Position numbers and translations under genes: made by a program. Of a stretch of 64,000 nucleotides of DNA, positions 27,068-36,098 are shown in pieces. Within the stretch, counting starts at the first letter, position 1, and each line of letters opens with the position of its first letter. Origin of the DNA: CAZRWD01 sp964603785 (GTDB taxonomy: Bacteria; Fermentibacterota; Fermentibacteria; Fermentibacterales; Fermentibacteraceae); NCBI GenBank assembly GCA_964603785.1, contig CAZRWD010000004.1, forward strand, positions 1-64,000. The letters are read 5' to 3'. The notes below the pieces were generated by a model, which did no database searches, was not told the DNA's origin, and worked only from the letters and a program-made list of their open reading frames with translations.

Positions 27068-27811
27068 TCAGAGCCCGCAGAGGGCCGAAGTGCCCTCCCA
27101 GCCTCCACCCAGGCTCTCGTAGGAGCCGTCGATGATGCTCGTCCTCCAGAGAGCCCCCTGCCAGACGCAGTAGACGCTGTTCCCGAGCGCCGCCAGCTCC
27201 GTCGAGCCGGCGTATCCGCCGCCCAGGCTCTCGTAGTCGCCGGTGTAGGCGTCGACCTTGTAGAGCACGTCGCCCTGGATGACGTAGAGGTAGTCGTTGC
27301 TGCCGGCGACGGCCGTGGTCCCCGCGTAGGAGGAGGGGAACTCCTCGTAGTCGCCGGTCGTGGGATTCGTCCTGTACAGGGTGTCGTTCTGGATGATCAT
27401 CAGGGCTCCGCCCGCCCAGGCCAGGAACTGGGTTCCCTCGTAGTAGCCGGGAACCTCGGTCCATGTGCCGTCGGCAGGGCTCACGCGGTAGAGCGTGCCG
27501 CCCTGGAATGCGTACAGCGAACCGCCGCCCGCGGTGAACGCCGTCGTCCCCGTCCAGGTCGAGGAGATCGACTCCCAGTCGCCGTTCGATGGATCGACCC
27601 TGTAGATGTCGTCGGCCTGCAGCGCGAACAGGCTGCCGCCGCATGGCGCTATGAAGTCGGCTCCGGACCATGTGGCGGAGAGGGACTCCCAGTCGCCGGT
27701 GGAGGGATCGGCCCTGTAGAGGTAGTCTCCCTGGATGGCATAGAGCCAGGCGGCCCCGGCGGTGGAGGCGGCCAGGAGCATGACCGCGATCATAAGCAGA
27801 CCAGTTCTCAT
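27068..27811 (-). CDS. Exported six-repeat beta-propeller-like protein
   Basis: The protein has 247 aa. The signal peptide is MRTGLLMIAVMLLAASTAGA. Six repeats of about 37-40 aa follow, each of the type LYRADPSTGDWESLSATWSG (later LYRVDP/LYRTNP/LYKVDA...GDYESLGGGY). Each repeat has the look of one propeller blade or half-blade, so the whole may be a small beta-propeller. No catalytic residues are evident and no sorting domain is present. Confidence 0.75.
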   Translation of the reverse strand: MRTGLLMIAVMLLAASTAGAAWLYAIQGDYLYRADPSTGDWESLSATWSGADFIAPCGGSLFALQADDIYRVDPSNGDWESISSTWTGTTAFTAGGGSLYAFQGGTLYRVSPADGTWTEVPGYYEGTQFLAWAGGALMIIQNDTLYRTNPTTGDYEEFPSSYAGTTAVAGSNDYLYVIQGDVLYKVDAYTGDYESLGGGYAGSTELAALGNSVYCVWQGALWRTSIIDGSYESLGGGWEGTSALCGL

Positions 27812-27858
27812 GGGGACCCCTTTCCCTTCATGCATGAATCCTGTTCGGGAGGAAGATT

Positions 27859-28509
27859 CTAAGCAAGAGGGCCGCCCCGGGCAAGTACGACCTTGATCCT
27901 GCCGAAGGATGCAGGCTCGAGCCCGGCCTCCTCGAAGAGCAGGATCATGTGCGGGATGTCCTGCATGAGCCATCCCCTCTCCGCCATGTCGTCGGGTGCC
28001 GCGAGGGCCCGCCATGCGCCGGAGTCCCAGTGCCAGGTGTACACGCCGAGCCTGCTGTCGGAATGCTGCACCTCGAGGAGAAGAGCCTCCCCCATTTCAT
28101 GATGCCAGGGGGCGTCGAGATCAACTCCGAACCAGCCGTCGGGCACGGTCTCGATGTCCAGATGCTCCGCGGAGAAGACCTCGGTCCTGGTTCCCGGGAC
28201 CCAGTTCTCTTCGAAGTGCTCGCCCAGCTCGTCCGCTGCGGGCACCCCGGCGCTTATCCTGACATCCTCGTAGGAGGCTCCGGGGGGATGGTAGCCGGAC
28301 CGGTGCCACATTATGCCCGTCAGTTCGCCTTCGAAGGGGATCTCGGACGCGAGCACCACCGCCTGGTAGCGCAGGTCGGGGGTTCAACCGCACCAGGGCT
28401 CGTCCCCCGGCAGTTCCGCCGCTCCGATCTCGGTCTCCCAGCCCGCGGCCCGTGCGGAGAACAGGACGAGCACCGCGGATGCCAGGATCAGCGGCCCTGG
28501 ATGGTCCAA
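27859..28509 (-). CDS. Predicted secreted selenoprotein, family A (in-frame UGA at codon 42)
   Basis: The frame has 216 codons, with TGA at 28386-28384 as the only internal stop. TTG 28509, behind GCGAGGAGAC and overlapping the end of the upstream gene, gives a signal peptide (LILASAVLVLFSARAA). The sequence before the UGA is GDEPWCG and after it TPDLRYQAVVLASEI, matching its paralogues at LRYQ; here the spacing is CxU rather than CxxU. The mature domain has NWVPGTRTEVF, VDLDAPWHHEMG, YTWHWDSG and ends DIPHMILLFEEAGLEPASFGRIKV, matching HIPHFIFTGLLGLEQETFGSIK of the 269 gene. Function is unknown. Confidence 0.78.
28354..28383 (-). other. SECIS-like hairpin after UGA of family A gene
   Basis: Exactly 12 bases after the TGA lies CGCTACC-AGGC-GGTGGTG (28371-28354), a 7-bp stem with G-U pairs. 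Spacing and loop position are the same as at 380-409 and 46627-46656. Confidence 0.65.
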
Positions 28510-28898
28510 GTCTCCTCGCCCTGCTGCACCATGCCCAGCCCGGCGTTCTCGAGCGCCTCGCGAAGCATCTTCAGCGTGCGGTCGAACCCGTCCAGCATGA
28601 ACTGCGTCCCGGCGGGGGCGCTGGCGAGAAGTATGTTCCTGTTGAGCGCGTACCTGCCCCTGGTCAGGATGGTCTCCCCGTGAGGGAGCGACACCGGGGT
28701 GCCCTTCACGATGAGCTGCCAGAGGATGCCCTGGGAGTGGATGGGCGCCCACCTCCCGACATCGAAGCAGACCAGGCGCCTGTCGGTGAGCACGAAGTCC
28801 GCGAACACGGGGAACTTCACCTTCCCGCGGCCCTGGAGGGTCGGGATCCTTCCCTTCTTCAGCACCTGCTCGTCGGGATCGGGAACGAACTTCGCCAC
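28488..28898 (-). CDS. Small PH/GRAM-like domain protein
   Basis: The protein has 136 aa from GTG 28898, behind AGAGAGGTGATGAA. The pattern EQVLKKGRIPTLQG...ADFVLTDRRLVCFDVG resembles bacterial PH-like domains (beta strands with LTDRRL), which bind membranes or proteins. A C-terminal helix (DGFDRTLKMLREALENAG) follows. No membrane segment is seen. Its end overlaps the start of the selenoprotein gene. Confidence 0.6.
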   Translation of the reverse strand: MAKFVPDPDEQVLKKGRIPTLQGRGKVKFPVFADFVLTDRRLVCFDVGRWAPIHSQGILWQLIVKGTPVSLPHGETILTRGRYALNRNILLASAPAGTQFMLDGFDRTLKMLREALENAGLGMVQQGEETWTIQGR

Positions 28899-28927
28899 TT
28901 CATCACCTCTCTCCGGCGGACCGCCGG

Positions 28928-29401
28928 TCAGCCCGGCATCCGCCCCTGCGCCTCCCGCCTGGTCCTGAAGAAGCCGCGCATGATCCCACCGCATTCCTCC
29001 AGACTCTCGAAGCGGACCTCCGGATAGTGGTTGAGCCCCTTCATCAGGCGGATGTCGGTGACGGACCCGAAGGCTCCGAACCTCGTGTCCGGAGCTCCGA
29101 AGACCACCGTCCCGACGCGAGCCAGAACGCAGAGGCCGGCACACATGAGGCACGGCTCCAGCGTGGAGGCGAGCACGGAACCGTCCAGGCGCCAGTCTCC
29201 CAGCGTCATGGCGGCCGCCTCGATGGCCAGGTGCTCGGCGTGCGCGCAGGGGGAGCCCGTTCCGGAGGTCCGGTTGTGATCGGCGAAGATCCTGCCGTCG
29301 GAGAGCATCAGTACGGCTCCCACCGGCACCTCGCCTTCGGCCAGGGCCTTTCGCGCCTCGTCGAGCGCCAGGGAGAGGAGGCGGTGGTCGGACGAAAGCA
29401 T
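28928..29401 (-). CDS. tadA: tRNA adenosine deaminase-like nucleoside deaminase (TadA family)
   Basis: The protein has 157 aa. Zinc/catalytic motifs are CAHAEHLAI (HAE) and STLEPCLMCAGLCVLARV (PCxxC). The start EARKALAEGEVPVGAVL is typical of TadA, which makes inosine at the wobble base of tRNA-Arg(ACG). The window itself encodes a tRNA-Arg(ACG) at 37069, a likely substrate. Confidence 0.9.
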   Translation of the reverse strand: MLSSDHRLLSLALDEARKALAEGEVPVGAVLMLSDGRIFADHNRTSGTGSPCAHAEHLAIEAAAMTLGDWRLDGSVLASTLEPCLMCAGLCVLARVGTVVFGAPDTRFGAFGSVTDIRLMKGLNHYPEVRFESLEECGGIMRGFFRTRREAQGRMPG

Positions 29402-29402
29402 C

Positions 29403-30650
29403 TCAGGATCGCTTCATCAGCATCTCGATTTCGTCCGGACTCCTGGGGATGTCACCGGACAGCACCGTGCATCCGTTCTCCCCGACGAGCACGTCGTCCT
29501 CGATGCGTATCCCGGTGGACTCGCCCGCCAGGTACAGCCCGGGCTCCACGGTGAAGACCATCCCCGGGGCGATCACCGTCTCCACGGTCGCTTCGTCGTG
29601 GGTGTCCAGACCCAGGTGGTGCCCGGTCCTGTGATAGTAGACCTGCTCCAGGGCGGACGGGTCGGGTATCGTACCCGCGCCTGCCAGCATTCCCGCGTAG
29701 ACCTCGCAGACCTCGGCGTTCCACTCGGCATGTGTCCTGCCGGGCTTAAGCATCCCGATCGCACGCCTCTGGATCTCCAGGACCAGTTCCATGAGTTCGC
29801 GCTGCCTCGGGCTGTAGCGGCCCCCCACGGGGATGGTCCGAGTGATGTCCGAACTGTAGAGCCTGTTGGAGCAGCCGAAGTCCAGGAGGAGCATCTCCCC
29901 GTCCTCCAGCACGGCGTCGTTGTCGGTGTAGTGCAGGCATGTAGCCCTGCCGCCGCCGGCCGCTATCGTCGGGAAGGCGGGCTTCCCGCCCGCGGAGATC
30001 ATGGCGGAGGCTATGACGGCCTCGACCTCGTACTCCCTCACCCCCGGACGGAGCATGGCGAGAACGTCACGGAACGCCCTGTCCGTGGTCCTGATCGCGC
30101 CGAGGATCATGGCGATGTCGGCCTCGTCCTTCACCATGCGCATCTCGTGGACGCGCGGGGACAGCCTTCCGTGCTCAACTCCGGGCCAGGAGTCCCGCAG
30201 GTCGATGGCGAACGAGTGCCTCGGGTCCCTCGCCCTGGACATCCCCAGGAGCGGGAAGTCCACGTGGACTCCCGAGACCGTCGAGCGGGAGATGATTCGC
30301 TCGATGGCCGCGATCCACCCCCGGTCCGTCCTCACCTCGGTGATGCCCGAGACCTCGGAGGCCTCGGCGGTGGTGAGCTTCCTGCCCCACCACTTTTCGT
30401 ACTCGGGATCGAACGGGTCGACGAAGAGCGTCTCCTGGAGCTTCCCGCCGCCGGCGTCGTACATGACGAGCCAGGTGTTCTCCTGGGTGATCCCGGTCAG
30501 GTAGTAGAGGTTCCGGCTGGGAGCATACTCGTGGTTCGCGTCCGCGGATGCGTGGCAGGCCTCCGAGGGCGGTACCACTGCGATGCTCCGGTCGGGGAGC
30601 TTCTGCATGAGGCGCCTGCGCCTCTCAGTGAACAGCTGTGCCGAGAGCAT
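29403..30650 (-). CDS. Xaa-Pro aminopeptidase (M24 family)
   Basis: The protein has 415 aa. An N-terminal aminopeptidase-P domain (FTERRRRLMQKLPDRSIAVV) is followed by the pita-bread fold with dinuclear metal ligands in LLLDFGCSNRLYSSDITRT (two Asp), HRTGHHLGLDTHD (His), MVFTVEPGLYL (Glu) and GIRIEDDVLV (Glu). It removes N-terminal residues before proline. ATG 30650 follows GGAGGTGGTCCCG. Confidence 0.94.
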   Translation of the reverse strand: MLSAQLFTERRRRLMQKLPDRSIAVVPPSEACHASADANHEYAPSRNLYYLTGITQENTWLVMYDAGGGKLQETLFVDPFDPEYEKWWGRKLTTAEASEVSGITEVRTDRGWIAAIERIISRSTVSGVHVDFPLLGMSRARDPRHSFAIDLRDSWPGVEHGRLSPRVHEMRMVKDEADIAMILGAIRTTDRAFRDVLAMLRPGVREYEVEAVIASAMISAGGKPAFPTIAAGGGRATCLHYTDNDAVLEDGEMLLLDFGCSNRLYSSDITRTIPVGGRYSPRQRELMELVLEIQRRAIGMLKPGRTHAEWNAEVCEVYAGMLAGAGTIPDPSALEQVYYHRTGHHLGLDTHDEATVETVIAPGMVFTVEPGLYLAGESTGIRIEDDVLVGENGCTVLSGDIPRSPDEIEMLMKRS

Positions 30651-30668
30651 CGGGACCACCTCCGTGGT

Positions 30669-31238
30669 TCAGGGAAGGACGAGATCCTCGAGCGATCTCT
30701 TCGGAACATGATGCAGGCCGTCTTCATCGCGCCAGTACTCGATCCCTCCGGAGCCGGCGTCCTCGATCACCACCCTCTCGGCAGGCCGGCCGAGAGCGAC
30801 TGCCAGCAGGGGGGAGAGACCCGGGGGGGCGGAGGCGACCTCCGATGCCCCGCCCCTGTCGAAGCTCATCAGGATGCAGGCACCCAGACCTGCGGCACGT
30901 GCCGCCAGGCACATGTAGGCTGCTGCGATCCCGGCGTCGATCCTCGTGAAGGGCTTCTCCTCCACGGGGCAGAGTATCAGCACGAAGGCCGGCGGGCGTT
31001 CACCCGGGGCGGGGCCGTCCCACGCCTTCAGGTAGCCCGCCCACCGCAGCAGCGGGTGGAGCCGGCTCCTGCGCTCCTCGTCGTCGATGATCACGAACCG
31101 GAGCTCCTGGAGGTTGGCCGCGCAGGGGGCGAGCCTGGCCGCGTCGATGATCCCCTCGAGCATGCCCCGCCCGACGGGCTCGTCCTCGACGAACCTCCTG
31201 ACCGATCTCGTCACTCTGGCGAGCTCGTTGACATCCAT
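30669..31238 (-). CDS. Nitroreductase-family flavoprotein
   Basis: The protein has 189 aa. The N terminus TRSVRRFVEDEPV and DAARLAPCAANLQELRFVII give the FMN-contact region. AGIAAAYMCLAARAAGLGACIL is the family core helix and LLAVALGRPAE the second FMN segment. It reduces a small molecule with NAD(P)H; the substrate is unknown. Confidence 0.9.
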   Translation of the reverse strand: MDVNELARVTRSVRRFVEDEPVGRGMLEGIIDAARLAPCAANLQELRFVIIDDEERRSRLHPLLRWAGYLKAWDGPAPGERPPAFVLILCPVEEKPFTRIDAGIAAAYMCLAARAAGLGACILMSFDRGGASEVASAPPGLSPLLAVALGRPAERVVIEDAGSGGIEYWRDEDGLHHVPKRSLEDLVLP

Positions 31239-31274
31239 GGGTAAGCCTCCGGAGACGGGCCGGGGCCAGGAACG

Positions 31275-31304
31275 GAGGAGGGGCCGCCTCGGCGGCCCCT
31301 CCTC
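31275..31304 (-). terminator. Terminator after hsp20
   Basis: A 14-bp near-perfect GC hairpin (GAGGAGGGGCCGCC with its complement) lies downstream of the minus-strand gene ending at 31342. There is no long T tract. Confidence 0.7.
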
Positions 31305-31341
31305 TGCGCGCCCGGCGGGGCCGGGCAGACCGTCAGGGTCC

Positions 31342-31782
31342 TCAGCCCTTGATCTCGATCTTCTTGTGGATCGCCCTCTCCTCCTTGGGGAGGGAGATCG
31401 TCAGCACCCCGTCCTTGAACTGGGCAGCGGCGTTCTCCGCCTTCACGTCGACCGGAAGGGTCACGGAGCGGACGAAGGAGCCGTAGCGCACCTCCCTGTG
31501 GTGGTACCGGGTCTCCTTCTCCTCCCTCTGCTCCTTCTTCTCGCCCTTGATGGTGAGCACTCCGTTGGCCACCTGGATGTCGATGTTCTCCCTGGTGAGG
31601 CCGGGAAGCTCCGTCCTGACCTCTATCGCGTCCTTGGTCTCCACCACATCGACGGAAGGCAGCCAGTCGAAGCCGTTCACCCCCGACGGGAAGAAGTCCT
31701 CGAGCATGCGGTTCATGTTGATCGACATGAGGTCCATGGGGCTGAGGTACCTCTCTCTGCGTCTCTCCGGCAGGTTCGCCAT
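31342..31782 (-). CDS. Small heat-shock protein, Hsp20 family
   Basis: The protein has 146 aa. The alpha-crystallin domain (about 42-135) has DVVETKDAIEVRTELPGLTRENIDIQV and the closing GVLTISLPKEE. The C-terminal IxI-type motif is KKIEIKG. It is an ATP-independent holdase. It is transcribed alone between two hairpins. Confidence 0.95.
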   Translation of the reverse strand: MANLPERRRERYLSPMDLMSINMNRMLEDFFPSGVNGFDWLPSVDVVETKDAIEVRTELPGLTRENIDIQVANGVLTIKGEKKEQREEKETRYHHREVRYGSFVRSVTLPVDVKAENAAAQFKDGVLTISLPKEERAIHKKIEIKG

Positions 31783-31889
31783 CTTCTCCTCCTTCCGAAC
31801 TGTCCGGCGTTCTCTGCCATGAGGAGTAGCAAGGCATTTGCCACATCCGGCGTATTTCGGCGCAGTTCATTGAACCGCATGTTGATGAA

Positions 31890-31921
31890 GGGCGGGGAGA
31901 TCCATCCCGACCTCCCCGCCC
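31890..31921 (-). terminator. Terminator after the TldD/TldE pair
   Basis: A 10-bp stem (GGGCGGGGAG with CTCCCCGCCC) closes a 12-nt loop downstream of the gene ending at 31956 on the minus strand. Confidence 0.6.
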
Positions 31922-31955
31922 GAACCGCCGGTGGCGTGTCAGAATGACGCGCCCG

Positions 31956-33263
31956 TCAGCCCTTCCCGGCCGACACGCTGACGCCGTCCAGGAGGAGCGA
32001 AGGATAACGCGACCAGCCCCTGGGGTTGTGGATGCGGTCCTCCACCGAGACAACCCGCTGGAGGACGTCCCAGACGTTGCCGGCCACCATGCCGTCCCTC
32101 ACCCTGCCCTCGATCCGCCCCCCCCGCACCAGCAGGCCGGGATTCATCCCCACGGAGAAGTCGCCGTTCAGGATGTTCCCGGAATGGGCGCCGAGGACTC
32201 CGAGGAGCAGGATTCCCTCGTCGATCGAGTCGATCATCCCGGCGAAGCCGGCATCCCCCGTCGCCAGGGCCGGCAGGACCGGATCCGGCACGGGCTGGGA
32301 CGAGATCGCCTGGCCGGCGCGCTGACCGCTTCCCGTGGGCTCGATGCCGAGCCTGGCTGCGTAGTCGAGGTTGGTGAAGGCCGAGCGGAAGACGCCCCTG
32401 TCGAAGATGTCGAAGCGTCCTGTCGCGACGCCCTCGTCGTCGAAGGCGGCGGCCGCATGGTCTCCCTCCCTGTGGGGGTCGTCGAAGAGGGATATCCTGT
32501 CGGACACGATCCGCTCCCCGATCCTTCCCTGGAGCGGCGAGGTCCCCTGGAAGATCGTCTTCGCGCTGGCGGCGGCCCTCATCCTCCAGAGGAGCGTGTA
32601 GAGCGTCGAGGGATGGAAGAGGACCTTCATCCTGCCGGTGGGGGCGTCGACCTCGGGCAGCCCCCGGGTGTAGAGGTCCAGCACCTCCCCGACCAGCGCC
32701 GGATCCGCCGGGGCCTTCTCCAGCCCGGTGAAGGATTCGCCGACTGACGTCTCGGTGTTGGGGAAGAGGATGTGCATCCCGGCGGAGAAGACGCTCCTCC
32801 TCGACGAGACGTCGAGGCCGGACGAGTTCACGATCCTGGTGAAGCTGCGCTCCATCCCCGCACCGGCGTCGATCTGCCCGTCGGTCCTCCCCCTCGCCCG
32901 GGAGAGAAGATCGTTGCAGGCGTCTGCCAGGTCGCCGTAGCCGAGCTTCTCGACTGAGGGTCTGTAGGTGTCCAGGACGGGCATGGCGGACGGTCCGGGG
33001 AACCTGAACGAGACCTCCACCCCGCCCTCCAGCGATGCGACGGCGTTGGAGACCAGCTCGGCCCGGTCGTTGAGGTTCTGGGTATAGGCCGATCCGAGCC
33101 TGCCTCCGCGGATGATCCTGAGCGCGTAGCCGGAGTTCATCGAAGACGACACCTCGGTGACCGTCCCGTTCCGCATTCCCAGGCCCGTGGATTCCGACTC
33201 GAGGTAGAAGACCTCGGCCTGCTCGGCCGCGTCCATGGCCATGGCGAGGAGCCTCTCCATCAC
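31956..33263 (-). CDS. TldE/PmbA-like metalloprotease partner
   Basis: The protein has 435 aa, homologous to TldD over its length but lacking the HExxxH motif, as is normal for TldE. Recognisable parts are NSGYALRIIRGGRLGSAYTQN, VLFHPSTLYTLLWRM and C-terminal NGDFSVGMNPGLLVRGGRIEG. TldD and TldE form a heterodimeric peptidase acting on unfolded peptides or modified peptides. ATG 33263 overlaps the stop of tldD by 4 nt. Confidence 0.92.
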   Translation of the reverse strand: MMERLLAMAMDAAEQAEVFYLESESTGLGMRNGTVTEVSSSMNSGYALRIIRGGRLGSAYTQNLNDRAELVSNAVASLEGGVEVSFRFPGPSAMPVLDTYRPSVEKLGYGDLADACNDLLSRARGRTDGQIDAGAGMERSFTRIVNSSGLDVSSRRSVFSAGMHILFPNTETSVGESFTGLEKAPADPALVGEVLDLYTRGLPEVDAPTGRMKVLFHPSTLYTLLWRMRAAASAKTIFQGTSPLQGRIGERIVSDRISLFDDPHREGDHAAAAFDDEGVATGRFDIFDRGVFRSAFTNLDYAARLGIEPTGSGQRAGQAISSQPVPDPVLPALATGDAGFAGMIDSIDEGILLLGVLGAHSGNILNGDFSVGMNPGLLVRGGRIEGRVRDGMVAGNVWDVLQRVVSVEDRIHNPRGWSRYPSLLLDGVSVSAGKG

Positions 33264-34624
33264 ACACCTCCTATGACCATGGACCTGATGAGGATGTGAG
33301 GTCCGCCGTATCCCGACTTGATGTTGGTCTGACCCTTGCCGCAGCCGCCCCTCTCCGAGAGCTGGAAGTCGTCGGATGCCTCCTCGATGCTGCGGAGGGT
33401 CGTGAAGAGGTTGCCCATGATGTTGATGTCCCGGATCATCGGCCCGATGCGCCCGTTCTCCACGAGGAAGCCGTACTGCGCGCCGAAGGTGAAGTTCTCG
33501 CCGCTGGTCTGGCCGCCCTTCGCATCGAGCAGGTACAGGCCGTTCCCGAGGCTTCCCAGCAGGCTGTCGAAGGTCACTTCGCCCGGCTCTATGAAGATGG
33601 TGCCCATCCTCACTATCGGCTCGTAGCGGTAGTCCTCGGCGACGGTGTGCCCGGTCACCTCCTCGCCGAAGGCGGCGGCTGTCGCGCGGGAGTGCAGCCT
33701 TCCGGTGAGGACGCCCTGCTGCATGAGCTGGACGCGCCGCACCGGCACGCCCTCGTCGTCGTACCTGTAGCAGCCTACCTGATCGGGCATCCCCGAGTCG
33801 GCCACGATGTTGACGGCGGGGGACCCGAGCTCGGCCCCGAGGGACATCCTCGCCCTGAGGGTGGGGTTGTCCTCTATGATGTCGGCCTCGCTGAAGTGGC
33901 CGAAGGCCTCGTGGGTGAAGACCCCGGCCATGCTCGGATTGAGGATCACGTCGTAGGTGCCGGCCTTCACCGGCGCTGCATCGAGCAGCTCCAGGGCGAT
34001 GCGGGACTTGTCGAGGAACACCTGCTCGCGGTCCTCCAGGCGGCGCCAGCCGTTGGCCCCGCCGACCACTATCCTCACGTTCTGGAGGAGATCGCCCCTC
34101 CTGGCCACGGCCTCGCCGCCGACGGAGATCGTCACCAGCTCCTCGTTGACTGCCGTGCCCTCGCTGTTGACGTAGTACTTGTCCCTGCAGACCTCCTGAT
34201 AGGCGATGTTCGTCGAGGCTATCCCGGGCTGGTCAAGGACCAGATCGTTGTAGCGCTTCGTGATGCCTATCTTGTCGGCAAGAGGGACATCCCTGGGGTC
34301 GCCGTCGAGGGCGGCCCTGACGGCGTCCTCCACCACCGGAGCTTCGGCCAGGCGTATCTCCTTGCCGCCGTGCCTCATCATGGTCTCCGCGCCTTCGACC
34401 GCCATCCGGACCGCCCTCGGCACGTCCTCGGGCCTGGTCACGACGGAGGAGGAGAATCCGGTGCCCTTCAGCGCGCGAACGACATAGCCGTCCGCACCGC
34501 TGGCGCTCACCTCCTTGATCTCCCTGCCGCTCATCGAGACGACGGTCTGTTTCCGGGACTCGTACCGGATGTCCACGAAATCGGCCTCAGCCCCGCCTAT
34601 GAAACTTCGGAGCCTCTCCAGCAT
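33260..34624 (-). CDS. tldD: TldD metalloprotease
   Basis: The protein has 454 aa. The zinc motif HEAFGH sits in VFTHEAFGHFSEADII. ADFVDIRYESRKQTVVSMSGREIKEVS is the N-terminal strand region, and the C terminus NFTFGAQYGFLVENGRIG...MGNLF is typical. It is the catalytic half of the TldD/TldE complex and is coupled to the next gene. ATG 34624 follows AGGAGGTGGGGGC. Confidence 0.94.
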   Translation of the reverse strand: MLERLRSFIGGAEADFVDIRYESRKQTVVSMSGREIKEVSASGADGYVVRALKGTGFSSSVVTRPEDVPRAVRMAVEGAETMMRHGGKEIRLAEAPVVEDAVRAALDGDPRDVPLADKIGITKRYNDLVLDQPGIASTNIAYQEVCRDKYYVNSEGTAVNEELVTISVGGEAVARRGDLLQNVRIVVGGANGWRRLEDREQVFLDKSRIALELLDAAPVKAGTYDVILNPSMAGVFTHEAFGHFSEADIIEDNPTLRARMSLGAELGSPAVNIVADSGMPDQVGCYRYDDEGVPVRRVQLMQQGVLTGRLHSRATAAAFGEEVTGHTVAEDYRYEPIVRMGTIFIEPGEVTFDSLLGSLGNGLYLLDAKGGQTSGENFTFGAQYGFLVENGRIGPMIRDINIMGNLFTTLRSIEEASDDFQLSERGGCGKGQTNIKSGYGGPHILIRSMVIGGV

Positions 34625-34716
34625 GCCCCCACCTCCTGTCGAACAAATACGAACACTCAAATTTTCTTGGGCGATGATACTCCATCTCCGGTCGCATGGG
34701 AAGCCCCCCGGGGGTG

Positions 34717-35439
34717 TCAGTGCCGGGCGGGCCTGCCGAGACCGAGGCCGAAGAGCAGCCTGCCGGCGGCAAGGGCTGCTGCGGCCCCTGCAACTGCAAC
34801 TAGCACTGCGCGAAGAGCATGAGCACCCGACGCCCCCTCCGCGGCCACCCCTCCGAAATCCGGGATGACGGTGCAGGGGTCGGGGAGGTCACCCGGGAGG
34901 ACTCCCCGGGGGCCGAGGAAGGCCGTGGCAACGAGCGCGCAGGAGAGCAGCAGGGCAGGAGCCGGGGCGGTGAGCCTTGCCGCGAGGGCGGCAATCCCGA
35001 CGGACCAGAGGGCTGCCGCGAGGCACACCCCTGAAGCGGCTGCAAGAGCACCTGCGTCGAAGGGCATCGCCGCGGCCACCGCCGCGCATGTCAGCGCAAG
35101 GATGAAGATCGTTATCGTCATGTGCGCGAGGACGACCTGCCAGTAGCCGTCCGACCGCCTCATGTCCAGGTGCAGCATCGAGTAGAACCATGCCGATCCC
35201 CAGGTCGCCGACATGAACCATGCGCCCACGCCGGCCGAGATCAGCGAGACTGCGAAGGCGGCGTTGACGAGTGCGGCCGTGAGTCCGCCGGCCGCGGAGG
35301 GCCCCGCGGGCATCACCGAGGGCAGGAAGACCTCGACTGCCAGGAGCGCCGCTATGACGGCAGGGACCAGCAGGTACGGGGCAAGCCTCTCCGGCTGCAT
35401 CAGCCGGTCGAGCGAATCGGAGAGGATCAGCCGGTTCAC
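34717..35439 (-). CDS. Polytopic membrane protein, likely ABC permease
   Basis: The protein has 240 aa with about six membrane segments (LLVPAVIAALLAVEVFL; AALVNAAFAVSLISAGVGAWF; ITIFILALTCAAVAAAM and others). The GTG start overlaps the stop of the degenerate ATPase gene (GTGA). Size and topology resemble the CcmB-type permease of ABC exporters. That is a structural guess; no sequence motif proves it. The C-terminal tail GLGLGRPARH is basic. Confidence 0.55.
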   Translation of the reverse strand: MNRLILSDSLDRLMQPERLAPYLLVPAVIAALLAVEVFLPSVMPAGPSAAGGLTAALVNAAFAVSLISAGVGAWFMSATWGSAWFYSMLHLDMRRSDGYWQVVLAHMTITIFILALTCAAVAAAMPFDAGALAAASGVCLAAALWSVGIAALAARLTAPAPALLLSCALVATAFLGPRGVLPGDLPDPCTVIPDFGGVAAEGASGAHALRAVLVAVAGAAAALAAGRLLFGLGLGRPARH

Positions 35440-36059
35440 CTGTCCCCCCCGAACCAGATCACCCTTCCGACAGGGCCCAGGAAAGGCCGGGCGTCCCTCG
35501 ACAGGATCAGCACGGATCTGCCGGTGCCGCCGGAGCCGCCCAGGAGGATGGATGCCGCCACGGCCGCCGCGGATGTGGCCATCCCGTCCGCCGGCTCGAC
35601 CGCGACCACCAGGGAGGGCTCCAGCAGGTCGGCAAGGCAGAGGGTGAGCAGCCTGCCTACCCCCGCCCCGAGGCCGGCCACCTTCCCGTGCGCCTCCGCG
35701 GAGAGCCCCCTGGCTGCGATCCAGTCCCTTATCTCCGCCTCCGTGACTCTTCTTCCCGCGAGAGCCGACGCGCGCAGCGCCAGCTGCCTGACCGGCTCCC
35801 GGGAGGGGTCCAGCGGCGGGACAGCATCCAGTATGAGCGTTCCGGCCGGAGGCCTGGAAGCGGATGGTCCGGTTCCGTGGACCAGGATTCTCCCATGGGC
35901 CGGCCTCCTCAGTCCTGCTATCGCCGATGCGAGTCGCGATCCCTCGTCGGACCGGTACCCGGTGAGGAGCACGGATTCTCCGCGCTCGACCACGAGGTCG
36001 AGGGGCGGGCATCTGTCGGTGCAGGAGCAGCCCTCGAGCCTGAGGGCGGGATGGTCCAT
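35436..36059 (-). CDS. Degenerate ABC-type ATPase-like protein
   Basis: The protein has 207 aa. The layout resembles an ABC nucleotide-binding domain: an opening LRLEGCSCTDRCPPLDLVVERGESVLLTG, then GYRSDEGSR where Walker A should be (no GK[ST]), and VVAVEP where Walker B should be. GLGAGVGRLLTLCLADLLEPS is a weak trace of the signature region. ATP binding is doubtful. It is fused in operon with the permease-like gene, so the pair may be a non-hydrolysing or decayed transporter. Confidence 0.5.
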   Translation of the reverse strand: MDHPALRLEGCSCTDRCPPLDLVVERGESVLLTGYRSDEGSRLASAIAGLRRPAHGRILVHGTGPSASRPPAGTLILDAVPPLDPSREPVRQLALRASALAGRRVTEAEIRDWIAARGLSAEAHGKVAGLGAGVGRLLTLCLADLLEPSLVVAVEPADGMATSAAAVAASILLGGSGGTGRSVLILSRDARPFLGPVGRVIWFGGDR

Positions 36060-36098
36060 GTACTCCCTCCGCCTGTTCCGGATGTGCATAAATAGCCC

